Below are positions 16,597 through 23,465 of a stretch of DNA of 64,000 nt, piece after piece (position 1 is the first letter of the stretch; each line of letters opens with the position of its first letter). This DNA is from a bacterium (GTDB taxonomy: Bacteria; Krumholzibacteriota; Krumholzibacteriia; LZORAL124-64-63), in the NCBI GenBank assembly GCA_016719645.1, contig JADJYS010000001.1:434001-498000 (forward strand), given 5' to 3'. The position numbers and the translations under genes were made by a program. The notes below the pieces were generated by a model, which was not told where the DNA came from, made no database searches, and saw only the letters and a program-made list of their open reading frames with translations.

Positions 16597-17601
16597 TCAG
16601 AACAGGCAGGACAGGGTCGCGATCAGCCGGCCCTGCTCCTTGCCCTCGGCGCCCTGCTGCAGGGCATCCTCGTTGAGGTCGGTCCAGACCGGCGTCTTCC
16701 AGCCCAGGCCCAGGCTCGCGGGGCCGCGGGTGAGCCGCAGGCCGCCGACGCCGTAGAGGATGCGCCCGCCGGTGGCCTCTTCGCCGACGCCGTCCGCCTC
16801 GTCGCGGCCGAGGACCAGGTAGTTCGCCTCGGCGTTGACGTCGAGGCGGGTCCTGGCCGCCGGGCGGGTCAGGACGCGCGCCACCAGCGCCGTGTTCAGG
16901 CGGGTCTCGCGGCCGAAGCGCACGCGCGCGCCGTCGGCGTACCGGTGTTCGGTGAAGCCGACGACGGAGGCCTCCGCCACGGCCGTCCAGCGCGGGGCGA
17001 GCACCTTCGTCGCGGTCAGGCCGCAGTTCCACGACGGTCCGCCGAAGCCCAGGGACAAGCCGGGGTCGATGGCGCCGTCGCGGTCGCGCAGGTTCTCCTC
17101 GCCGGTGGGCAGCGACGCCCCCGCGCTCAGCGTGACGTGCAGGTCCTCGAGGTCGTCGAGGCTCTCGTTCGCCGGCACCGGGCGCAGGCGGCCGTCCCAG
17201 CGCAGGCCGAGCACGGCGGCGACGGACGCGTCGGCGAAGCCGGCCGTGTTGTAGGCGTTGTCCTCGGCCGTCTTGGCGTGGAACGGCAGGAAGGCGTAGG
17301 CCGACAGCCAGGGCCGCACGCCGTAGCCCAGCCCGAACATCATGAAGGTGCTGCGGTCGCCTTCGCCGTCGCGCTCCGGGGTGAAGGTCTCGAACGTCGG
17401 CTGGTCGATCTTGACGTAGGCCAGCCAGGCTCCGCGCGGGAGCGTCTGCGAACTCGAGGTCTCCAGCGGCGCGCCGGGCCCGGCGACCCCGGCCACGCCC
17501 AGCGACGCGACGCCGTGGTGGGCGGACGCGCCGACGGCCGCCAGCAGGGAGGCGAGCAGGATCGTCAGGGGCAGGGCGGTGCGGGCGAGGCGGCGGTTCA
17601 C
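16597..17601 (-). CDS. Outer-membrane beta-barrel in nickel operon, candidate nickel channel
   Basis: A 334-residue protein with a signal peptide (LTILLASLLAAVGASA) whose predicted mature chain starts His-His-Gly. The body is a run of amphipathic strands (FMMFGLGYGVRPWLSAYAF, SLGLGWKTPVW) ending ATLSCLF, with the C-terminal Phe of BAM substrates. The GTG start overlaps the NikL-like stop (GTGA) and has AGGAGGAGACC upstream, so it is translationally embedded in the operon. It resembles the broad outer-membrane transporter-like family. A role in nickel passage across the outer membrane is inference from position, NikR control and the His-His N-terminus. Confidence 0.75.
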   Translation of the reverse strand: MNRRLARTALPLTILLASLLAAVGASAHHGVASLGVAGVAGPGAPLETSSSQTLPRGAWLAYVKIDQPTFETFTPERDGEGDRSTFMMFGLGYGVRPWLSAYAFLPFHAKTAEDNAYNTAGFADASVAAVLGLRWDGRLRPVPANESLDDLEDLHVTLSAGASLPTGEENLRDRDGAIDPGLSLGFGGPSWNCGLTATKVLAPRWTAVAEASVVGFTEHRYADGARVRFGRETRLNTALVARVLTRPAARTRLDVNAEANYLVLGRDEADGVGEEATGGRILYGVGGLRLTRGPASLGLGWKTPVWTDLNEDALQQGAEGKEQGRLIATLSCLF

Positions 17602-18035
17602 GGTCTCCTCCTGGTGATGACGAGGGCGACGAGGCCGAAGATGCCGAACAGCACGGACACGCCGGTCACGAGCTTGGCGAAGCGGGAGGGTCCGGCGACC
17701 GGGCCGCCGGCGGGCAGCAGCGCGGCGTCGACCGGCACCGTCAGGTCGGCGCCGTGCCCGTCCTCGGACACGACGCGGACCCGCCAGTCGCCCGGCCGGT
17801 CCGGCAGGAAGACGACGCGGCCGAGCCGGTCGGTGCGGCCGACCTGGGAGGGCTTGTCGGCGGCCGGCGGCGTGACCTCGCAGCTCTCGAAGGAGAACGG
17901 CGAGCCGTCGTCGTAGGTCAGCGTCACGACGACGGCGCGGCCGGCGGTGACGGCGTGGGCGAGGCCGTGGGCGGGTGAGGGCGCGGGCGCCAGCAGCAGC
18001 GCGCAGCCGGCCGCCATCAGGAAGGGGCGCTTCAT
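17598..18035 (-). CDS. nikL: NikL-like accessory subunit of nickel ECF transporter
   Basis: A 145-residue protein with a signal peptide (FLMAAGCALLLAPAPSPA) predicted to leave His-Gly-Leu-Ala-His at the mature N-terminus (from about residue 23). An Ig-like periplasmic domain follows (TYDDGSPFSFESCEV, RTDRLGRVVFLPDRPGDWRV), then a C-terminal membrane segment (about 119-138) with a short Arg-rich tail. This layout matches NikL, which replaces NikN in NikKMLQO systems. The AHGxxH start is probably a metal ligand. It has an ATGA overlap with the gene upstream and a GTGA overlap with the barrel downstream. Confidence 0.8.
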   Translation of the reverse strand: MKRPFLMAAGCALLLAPAPSPAHGLAHAVTAGRAVVVTLTYDDGSPFSFESCEVTPPAADKPSQVGRTDRLGRVVFLPDRPGDWRVRVVSEDGHGADLTVPVDAALLPAGGPVAGPSRFAKLVTGVSVLFGIFGLVALVITRRRP

Positions 18036-18775
18036 CGGGCCTCCAGGACGAAGGTCAGCACCGCGCTGCGCACGTCCTGGGCGTCGGGGACCGACGGCTC
18101 CGGCCGGCGCAGCGTGGCGTTGAGCATCTGCAGGCCGGCCTCGCGCAGGCGGATGTTGACGCGGCCGTCGGGGCCGGTGGCGCCGCGGGTCTCGCCGCCG
18201 TAGGCGACCGCGGCGTCGGCCACCGGCGCGCCGTCGAGGGTCACCAGGAAGGTGAGCTTGTCGCCCGCGGCGCTCGGCAAGGGATCGGTGAGCGGCGTGA
18301 TCTCCAGCCCGCGGCCCAACGGCGCGGCCAGGCGGGCGTGCCAGCGGCGCAGGTGCTTGACCGTCGCCTGCGAGCGCCAGCTCTGCAGGGGGGCGGCGAC
18401 CTGCGAGGGATGGCTGTTGACGCGACCTTCGGCGGTCTTGGTCCACCAGCCCCAATCCAGCAGCGCGAACACCGCGACGCCGTCGGCGGCCACCGTCACC
18501 GGCGCGGCGTCCGGCACGGGGAGGGGCCGCAGCTCGCCGCGCTCGTCGACCGTCGCCAACCAGGCGACCCACTTGGCGTCCAGGGGCTCGGGGGCCTCGC
18601 CGCCGTGCGTCTGGCCTGGGAGGTGCCCCGAGACCAGGGTGTCGGTCGCGGCGTCGCCGGTCCAGTACACGTCGTGGGCGGCGGCGGGGGCGCGGGCGAG
18701 CACGTCAGCGAGCACGGCGGTCGCGGCCGCGCCGGCGTCGGTGGAGGCTCCGGGTATCCTCATGGCGGGACCCAT
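18032..18775 (-). CDS. nikK: NikK-like DUF4198 periplasmic protein, first gene of nickel operon
   Basis: About 247 residues, resembling the DUF4198/NikK proteins that accompany nickel and cobalt ECF systems. The region APAAAHDVYW is like the AHEFW start seen after signal cleavage in that family, which would leave His as the first mature residue. The C-terminal half is Ig-like (LTFLVTLDGAPVADAAVAYGG). The signal peptide is atypical because Asp and Arg interrupt the hydrophobic core. The start is uncertain: ATG at 18775 (chosen) or 18763. A TTG at 18796 would lie inside the candidate NikR operator and is disfavoured. Confidence 0.7.
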   Translation of the reverse strand: MGPAMRIPGASTDAGAAATAVLADVLARAPAAAHDVYWTGDAATDTLVSGHLPGQTHGGEAPEPLDAKWVAWLATVDERGELRPLPVPDAAPVTVAADGVAVFALLDWGWWTKTAEGRVNSHPSQVAAPLQSWRSQATVKHLRRWHARLAAPLGRGLEITPLTDPLPSAAGDKLTFLVTLDGAPVADAAVAYGGETRGATGPDGRVNIRLREAGLQMLNATLRRPEPSVPDAQDVRSAVLTFVLEAR

Positions 18776-18779
18776 CTGA

Positions 18780-18806
18780 ATATTACGATCCAACAATACG
18801 TAACAC
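18780..18806 (-). promoter_or_regulatory. Candidate NikR operator at head of nickel operon
   Basis: On the minus strand GTGTTAC, 13-nt spacer, GTAATAT: an imperfect inverted repeat (5 of 7 positions symmetrical). It resembles the GTGTTAC-spacer-GTAACAC operator that I recall for some NikR branches. It lies just upstream of the first gene. A perfect -35 box TTGACA sits upstream (18833 to 18828, minus strand); the -10 at normal spacing (CATCGT) is weak and abuts the repeat, so a bound repressor would block RNA polymerase. Confidence 0.6.
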
Positions 18807-18892
18807 GATGCGGCGGGCGGGAGGGGTTGTCAAATCCTTATCAATCGAAGCGGAGGGGGGAGATCGGCGTGCCGGCGGCGGCGCACGATGTC

Positions 18893-18921
18893 TTGCCTGG
18901 CTTCCGCAGGGGTGGTATATT
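18893..18921 (+). promoter_or_regulatory. Promoter of tRNA-Arg copy 2
   Basis: TTGCCT, 17-nt spacer, TATATT, with the tRNA beginning 10 nt after the -10 box. Confidence 0.7.
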
Positions 18922-18930
18922 GCCGCCGTC

Positions 18931-19007
18931 GCGCCCATAGCTCAATTGGATAGAGCATCTGACTACGGATTAGAAGGTTGGGGGTTCGAATCCTCCTGGG
19001 CGCGCCA
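18931..19007 (+). tRNA. tRNA-Arg(ACG), copy 2
   Basis: Acceptor GCGCCCA pairs with TGGGCGC (mostly Watson-Crick) and CCA is encoded. Loop CTACGGA gives anticodon ACG. It differs from copy 1 at 14028 in four positions. It has its own promoter and terminator, and tadA, whose substrate is this tRNA, begins about 70 nt downstream. Confidence 0.95.
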
Positions 19008-19015
19008 CCCCGCTC

Positions 19016-19044
19016 GACCCGCCCCCGGCGGGTCGCTTCTTTTC
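19016..19044 (+). terminator. Intrinsic terminator after tRNA-Arg copy 2
   Basis: Stem GACCCGCC/GGCGGGTC (19016-19023 with 19027-19034), loop CCC, followed by GCTTCTTTTC. Confidence 0.75.
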
Positions 19045-19076
19045 GGCCCGGACCTGCCGGCGAGGATGCACCGACG

Positions 19077-19568
19077 ATGACGCTTGACGACGCGGCCTTC
19101 GCGACCCACGAACGCTGGATGCGCCTCGCGCTGGAGGAAGCCCGCGCCGCCGGCGAGGCCGGGGACGTGCCCGTCGGCGCGGTGGTCGTGCACGGGGACC
19201 GCGTCGTCGGCCGCGGCCACAACCGGGTCGAGGCGCTCAAGGACCCCACCGCCCACGCCGAGATCCTCGCGCTCGGCGCGGCGGCCGCCTCGCTCGGCGA
19301 CTGGCGGCTGGACGAGTGCACGCTCTACGCGACCCTCGAACCGTGCACGATGTGCGCCGGGGCCGTCCTGCTCGGACGGCCGCGGCTGGTCGTGTACGGG
19401 GCGGCCGACCCGCGGGCCGGCGCCCTGGTCTCCACGGCGCGCCTGCTGGAGGCCAATCCCTACCGGCTCGCCTTCGAGGTCCTGGGCGGCGTGCTCGAGG
19501 CCGAGTGCGCCGACCTGCTGCGGGATTTCTTCCGCCGGCTGCGCGCCCGGGGGGGCGTGGAGGGCTGA
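19077..19568 (+). CDS. tadA: tRNA adenosine(34) deaminase TadA
   Basis: A 163-residue zinc deaminase that converts A34 to inosine in tRNA-Arg(ACG). The zinc and catalytic motif His60-Ala-Glu62 (PTAHAEIL) and PCTMC (Cys90, Cys93) are present, with NRVEALKDP between as in other TadA proteins. The ATG at 19077 (MTLDD) is chosen because conserved sequence starts soon after; GAGG lies 11 nt upstream. Its position beside the tRNA-Arg(ACG) gene and before ffs-dnaX-ybaB-recR parallels the Bacillus yaaJ region. Confidence 0.95.
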   Translation: MTLDDAAFATHERWMRLALEEARAAGEAGDVPVGAVVVHGDRVVGRGHNRVEALKDPTAHAEILALGAAAASLGDWRLDECTLYATLEPCTMCAGAVLLGRPRLVVYGAADPRAGALVSTARLLEANPYRLAFEVLGGVLEAECADLLRDFFRRLRARGGVEG

Positions 19569-19597
19569 AAACCGGGAATCCGAAGCCGCGGCGCGAG

Positions 19598-19626
19598 TTG
19601 ATTTCAGGTCGGGTCCGTGCTATATT
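19598..19626 (+). promoter_or_regulatory. Promoter of tRNA-Ser(GGA)-Ser(CGA) unit
   Basis: TTGATT, 17-nt spacer, TATATT, 22 nt before the first serine tRNA. The -10 region (TATATTGCCG) repeats that of the tRNA-Arg copy 2 promoter. Confidence 0.75.
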
Positions 19627-19647
19627 GCCGGCCGCATTGAATCGAGC

Positions 19648-19735
19648 GGAGAGTTGCGAGAGCGGTCGAATCGGCACGACTGGAAATCGTGTGTACCGCA
19701 AGGTACCCAGGGTTCGAATCCCTGACTCTCCGCCA
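19648..19735 (+). tRNA. tRNA-Ser(GGA)
   Basis: Acceptor GGAGAGT pairs with ACTCTCC and CCA is encoded. Stem CACGA/TCGTG with loop CTGGAAA gives anticodon GGA (UCC/UCU). The variable arm contains the stem GTACC-GCAA-GGTAC. Confidence 0.96.
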
Positions 19736-19751
19736 TGATCGCGGTCGAGGC

Positions 19752-19841
19752 GGAGAGGTGCCGGAGCGGTTGAACGGGGCGGTCTCGAAAACCGTTGAAC
19801 ACGCAAGTGTTCCCAGGGTTCGAATCCCTGCCTCTCCGCCA
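19752..19841 (+). tRNA. tRNA-Ser(CGA)
   Basis: Acceptor GGAGAGG pairs with CCTCTCC and CCA is encoded. Stem CGGT/ACCG with loop CTCGAAA gives anticodon CGA (UCG). The variable arm is GAACAC-GCAA-GTGTTC. It is 16 nt after tRNA-Ser(GGA), so co-transcribed. Confidence 0.96.
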
Positions 19842-19862
19842 TGATCGCCGCGAGGAAGCTCC

Positions 19863-19891
19863 TTGGCGCGACGAGCGCCGACTGGTACGAT
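19863..19891 (+). promoter_or_regulatory. Promoter of tRNA-Ala
   Basis: TTGGCG, 17-nt spacer, TACGAT, 11 nt before the tRNA. Confidence 0.65.
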
Positions 19892-19902
19892 CGACAACGG
19901 GT

Positions 19903-19978
19903 GGGGATGTAGCTCAGCTGGGAGAGCACTACGTTCGCAACGTAGGGGTCGTCGGTTCGAACCCGATCATCTCCACCA
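19903..19978 (+). tRNA. tRNA-Ala(CGC)
   Basis: Acceptor GGGGATG pairs with CATCTCC (one G-U type pair) and CCA is encoded. D arm is AGCTCAGCTGGGAGAGC. Stem CTACG/CGTAG with loop TTCGCAA gives anticodon CGC (GCG codon). Confidence 0.95.
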
Positions 19979-20053
19979 CCTCTTCTCTTTCGGCGACGGA
20001 ACGCTTCACGTTCGGTAACGGAAAGCTGGGGAAGGAACCCCGACCGACTCGAT

Positions 20054-20150
20054 GGGCCAGGCCCGGTGCGACGCCGGTGAGCTAACCCCGTCAGGACTGG
20101 AAAGTAGCAGCGGTACGCGGAAGCTGTCGTGTGCGCCGCCAGCCTGGCCC
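20054..20150 (+). ncRNA. ffs: Small signal recognition particle RNA (4.5S type)
   Basis: The ends pair: GGGCCAGGC (20054-20062) with GCCTGGCCC (20142-20150). The centre holds the SRP domain IV signature GTCAGGACTGGAAAGTAGCAGC with the expected GGAA-type loop and asymmetric bulge. About 97 nt, the short bacterial form. It binds Ffh; the receptor FtsY is encoded at 50.2 kb. It lies directly before dnaX, as scr does in Bacillus. Confidence 0.93.
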
Positions 20151-20186
20151 ACCTTCCCCCGACAGACCCTTCTCCCCGAAGGTGCC

Positions 20187-21947
20187 ATGTCCTACCACGC
20201 GCTGGCCCGCAAGTACCGCCCCGCGACCTTCGATGCGATGGTGGGCCAGGAGCACGTCACGCGCACGCTGCGCGCGGCGCTGCGCCGCGACAAGCTCGCC
20301 CACGCCTACCTCTTCTCCGGCCCCCGCGGCTGCGGCAAGACCACCGTGGCGCGGCTGCTGGCCAAGGCCCTGAACTGCACGGGCGGCGTCAAGGACGAGC
20401 CCTGCGGCGCGTGCGAGGCCTGCGCGGCGGTCGCCGCCGGCTCGTCGCTGGACGTCCTGGAGATCGACGCGGCCAGCCACACCGGCGTGGACAACGTGCG
20501 CGAGCTGCGCGACATGGCCCAGTACACGCCCAGCCCCGGGGCGAGCCGGGTCTTCATCATCGACGAGGTCCACATGCTCTCGAAGGGGGCCTTCAACGCG
20601 CTGTTGAAGATCCTCGAGGAGCCGCCGGCCCGCGTCTTCTTCTTCTTCGCGACGACCGAACCCGTCAAGATCCCGCGCACGATCCTCTCGCGCTGCCAGC
20701 GCTTCGACTTCCGCCTGCTGACGCGCGACGAGCTGTCCGCGCGGCTGACCTCGATCGCGGCCGCGGAGGGCGTGCAGCTCGAGCCCGGCGCCCTGCGGCT
20801 GATCGTGGCGCAGGCCGAGGGCTCGATGCGCGACGCCCTGAGCATCCTGGACCAGGTCCTGGCCGCCAGCCCCGAGCGCATCGACGAGCAGGCCGTCGTG
20901 GACCTGTTCGGCCTGGTGCGCAGCGAGGTGGCGATCGAGCTGAACGAGGCGGTCATGGCGCGCGACCCCGGCCGCGCGCTGCGCCTGGCCGACCGCGTGG
21001 CCGCGGGGGGGCAGAGCCTCGACGACTTCGCGCACAGCCTGGTCGACAACTTCCGCCACCTGCTGCTGCTGCGCATCGACCCGTCGCTCGCGGCCGGCAT
21101 CAGCCTGCCCGAGGACCAGATCGAGATCCTGCGCCGGCAGGCCGCGCACTTCGCGCCCCAGGACCTGCTGGCCCTGCTCGACCGCGCCAGCCGCGGCTTC
21201 GAGCGCATCCACCGCAGCGGGCAGCCCCGGGTGCTGCTCGAGGCGCTGCTGGTCGAGCTGGTGCTGCTGGAGTCGCGCGTCGTGCTGTCGGACCTGGTGC
21301 GCCGCCTCGAGGCCCTGACCGGCAGCCCGCTGACCGGCGGCGGCGGTCCGCCGGCCGGGCGCGCGACGGGCGCGACGAAGCCCGCCGCCGCGGCGACGCC
21401 GCCCGTGGCGCGCGCCGCGCCGCGCGACGCGTCGGCGGCGGGGAACCCGCCCGCCCCGCGGCAGCACGGCGCGTCTCAAGTCCGCGATGCGGCCGTGTCC
21501 GCCGCGGCGACCACGGTCGACGGCTGGACGGCCTTCGTCGAGACGCTGCTCGGCCGCCAGCCGGCGCTGGGCTCCTGCATCATGGAGGGCATCCCGGCCG
21601 AGGAGGACGGGCGCATCGCGCTGTCCTTCCCCGTGGAGAAGCAGTTCCAGCTGCAGCTGATCCAGAAGGACCTGCCGCGCCTGCAGGAGCTCGCCCGCGA
21701 GCTGCTCGGCCGCGACATCGTCCTGAACCTGGTCTCGGGCGCCGAGGCGGACCGGCGCGAGCGGCGCGAGGAGCTGCGCCGCGCCGTCGCGCCCACCGAG
21801 CACGAAGCGCTGCAGCGCGCCTGCGGGGGCGATGCGACCCTGGAGAACCTGGTGCGACGGCTCGACGCCGAGGTCGTGCCCGAAGCGGATCGCGACGGCT
21901 GGCACACCGCACCCGACCGGGGCGGGGCCGCGAAGCGCGAGGACTGA
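20187..21947 (+). CDS. dnaX: DNA polymerase III subunit tau/gamma DnaX
   Basis: A 586-residue clamp-loader ATPase. The start MSYHALARKYRPATFDAMVGQEHV is canonical. Walker A GPRGCGKTT is at about 45-53, a four-Cys zinc module lies around CGACEAC, and DEVHMLSKGAFNALLK and the arginine finger LSRCQRFDF are present. A Pro/Ala-rich linker (about 390-440) leads to a tau-like C-terminal domain. I see no A-rich slippery heptamer, so only full-length tau is expected. The start overlaps no other gene and lies 36 nt after ffs. Confidence 0.96.
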   Translation: MSYHALARKYRPATFDAMVGQEHVTRTLRAALRRDKLAHAYLFSGPRGCGKTTVARLLAKALNCTGGVKDEPCGACEACAAVAAGSSLDVLEIDAASHTGVDNVRELRDMAQYTPSPGASRVFIIDEVHMLSKGAFNALLKILEEPPARVFFFFATTEPVKIPRTILSRCQRFDFRLLTRDELSARLTSIAAAEGVQLEPGALRLIVAQAEGSMRDALSILDQVLAASPERIDEQAVVDLFGLVRSEVAIELNEAVMARDPGRALRLADRVAAGGQSLDDFAHSLVDNFRHLLLLRIDPSLAAGISLPEDQIEILRRQAAHFAPQDLLALLDRASRGFERIHRSGQPRVLLEALLVELVLLESRVVLSDLVRRLEALTGSPLTGGGGPPAGRATGATKPAAAATPPVARAAPRDASAAGNPPAPRQHGASQVRDAAVSAAATTVDGWTAFVETLLGRQPALGSCIMEGIPAEEDGRIALSFPVEKQFQLQLIQKDLPRLQELARELLGRDIVLNLVSGAEADRRERREELRRAVAPTEHEALQRACGGDATLENLVRRLDAEVVPEADRDGWHTAPDRGGAAKRED

Positions 21948-21984
21948 CAACGGCGCCCGGCACCGCCGGCGCGAGGAGATCACC

Positions 21985-22290
21985 GTGGACATGCGCGCCC
22001 TGATGAAGCAGGCCCAGCAGATGCAGAAGCAGATGCAGGAGACCCAGGAACAGCTCGCCCTGCGCGAGGTCACGGCCGAGGTCGCCGGCGGCCAGGTCGT
22101 CGCCGTGATGAACGGCCGCCACCAGCTCATCTCGCTGACCATCCGGCCCGAGACCGTCGACCCGCAGGACGTGGAGTTCCTGCAGGATCTGGTCATCAGC
22201 GCGGTCAACGAGGCGGTGCGCCGGACCGACGAGATGGTGGAGAAGGAGATGGGCGCCGTGACCGGCGGCCTGAAGCTGCCGGGGATGTAG
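21985..22290 (+). CDS. YbaB/EbfC family nucleoid-associated protein
   Basis: A 101-residue DNA-binding protein. The N-terminus is the family's MRALMKQAQQMQKQMQETQE helix and the core is VISAVNEAVRRTDEMVEKEMGAVTGGLKLPGM. The GTG at 21985 is preferred over the ATG at 21991 because GAGGAGAT lies 6 nt before it. The place between dnaX and recR is conserved in most bacteria; the gene ends 3 nt before recR. Confidence 0.93.
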   Translation: MDMRALMKQAQQMQKQMQETQEQLALREVTAEVAGGQVVAVMNGRHQLISLTIRPETVDPQDVEFLQDLVISAVNEAVRRTDEMVEKEMGAVTGGLKLPGM

Positions 22291-22293
22291 GCC

Positions 22294-22944
22294 ATGGACC
22301 GCGCCGCGCCCGCCATCCGACACGCCGCCCTGGCCCGCGAGGGCGGCGAGTTCCAGTCGCCCTCGCTGGAGCGGCTGGTGCGCGCCTTGAGCCGGCTGCC
22401 GGGACTCGGGCGCAAGTCGGCCACCCGCATCGCCCTGGACCTGCTGCGCGAGGGCGCCGAGTCGCCCCGCGAACTGGCCGAGGCGCTCGCCGAGGCCCGG
22501 GCCAACGTGCGCCACTGCGGCCGCTGCGGCGCCATCACCGAGGCCGACCCCTGCGCCATCTGCACGTCCCCGTCGCGGGAGCCGCACCAGCTCTGCGTGG
22601 TGGCCTCGCCGGTGGACGTGCTGCCCTTCGAGAAGGCCGGCTTCTACCGCGGCCGCTACTTCGTGCTCGGCCGCCTGCTGTCCCCCCTGGACGGCGTGCG
22701 GGCCGAGGACCTGCCGTTCGCGCGCCTGGCCTCGCGCGTCGAGCAGGACGGGATCGGCGAGATGATCCTGGCCCTCGACGCGAGCGTCGAGGGCGAGGCG
22801 ACCTCCCTCTACATCCAGCGGATGTTCCACGGCCGCGACCTGCGGCTCAGCCGCCTGGCCACGGGCATCCCGGTCGGCGGCGCGCTGGCCTACACCGACG
22901 AGGCCACGCTGCACCGGGCCTTCCAGTTCCGCAGGGATTTTTAG
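22294..22944 (+). CDS. recR: Recombination protein RecR
   Basis: A 216-residue RecFOR-pathway protein that helps load RecA at gapped DNA. It has the helix-hairpin-helix LSRLPGLGRKSATRIALDLL, a four-Cys zinc site (CGRCG...CAIC), and the Toprim domain (CVVASPVDVLPFEKAGFYRGRYFVLG, then VEGEATSLYI). It has about 20 extra N-terminal residues before SPSLERLVRAL compared with typical RecR; the true start could be further in, but no better ribosome-binding site is visible. Confidence 0.95.
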   Translation: MDRAAPAIRHAALAREGGEFQSPSLERLVRALSRLPGLGRKSATRIALDLLREGAESPRELAEALAEARANVRHCGRCGAITEADPCAICTSPSREPHQLCVVASPVDVLPFEKAGFYRGRYFVLGRLLSPLDGVRAEDLPFARLASRVEQDGIGEMILALDASVEGEATSLYIQRMFHGRDLRLSRLATGIPVGGALAYTDEATLHRAFQFRRDF

Positions 22945-23039
22945 CCTCAACCCGTTCAGTCCGCAGCCGATATCCCGGGCGATGGTCCCGCGGCCGGTCG
23001 CACGCGACCCGCCGCCGCTCCCGTCCCCGGAGGTAGGAC

Positions 23040-23465
23040 GTGACGGCCCCGACCCGCACCCGCGACGACGCCTACACCCTGATGTACACGGCCGCGGTCG
23101 CGCTGCTGGAGCGCGCCGGGGTCTGCGGCGTGGCGCTGGTGGACGGGCAGGGCCGGCTCGTGCTGCACGTGGGGGAGGCGCCGCGGGGCCTGCCCGAGGC
23201 CGCGGTGGCCCGCCTGCAGGCCGCGCTGGCCGCGGCCGGCGTGCTGGGCGCCGACGCCGCGCCCGACGCCTCGGCCTTCCTGCTCGACGGCGAGCACCGC
23301 GTGCACGCGGCCCACGTGGCCCACGGCCTGGTGCTGATGGTCTTCGGCGACGAGGACCTCTGGCCGGGGCTCGCCCACCGCACGGTGGGCAGCCTGCTGG
23401 CGAGCCTGCGCGAGGCCGTCCTGCTGCTGTTCGACGGCGCCGGCCCGGCGCCGTCCCCGAGGTGA
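23040..23465 (+). CDS. Roadblock/LC7-like protein, MglB-type partner of the next GTPase
   Basis: A 141-residue small alpha/beta protein. Its pattern ALLERAGVCGVALVDGQGRLVLHVGE followed later by HVAHGLVLMVFGDEDLWPGLAHRTVGSLLASLREAV is that of Roadblock/LC7 domains, which act as GAP or scaffold for MglA-like GTPases. The family assignment is by fold pattern and context: its stop overlaps the start (GTGA) of a Ras-like GTPase. A GGAGGTAGG ribosome-binding site precedes the GTG. Confidence 0.65.
   Translation: MTAPTRTRDDAYTLMYTAAVALLERAGVCGVALVDGQGRLVLHVGEAPRGLPEAAVARLQAALAAAGVLGADAAPDASAFLLDGEHRVHAAHVAHGLVLMVFGDEDLWPGLAHRTVGSLLASLREAVLLLFDGAGPAPSPR

Noticed and set aside
19979..20053. Dedicated promoter for ffs
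   Set aside because: TTCACG and TAACGG occur but with poor spacing; ffs may be read from the tRNA-Ala promoter, so no feature is reported.
20187..21947. Programmed -1 frameshift in dnaX giving gamma
   Set aside because: No A-AAA-AAG-type slippery heptamer or following pseudoknot is apparent; a single tau product is expected.
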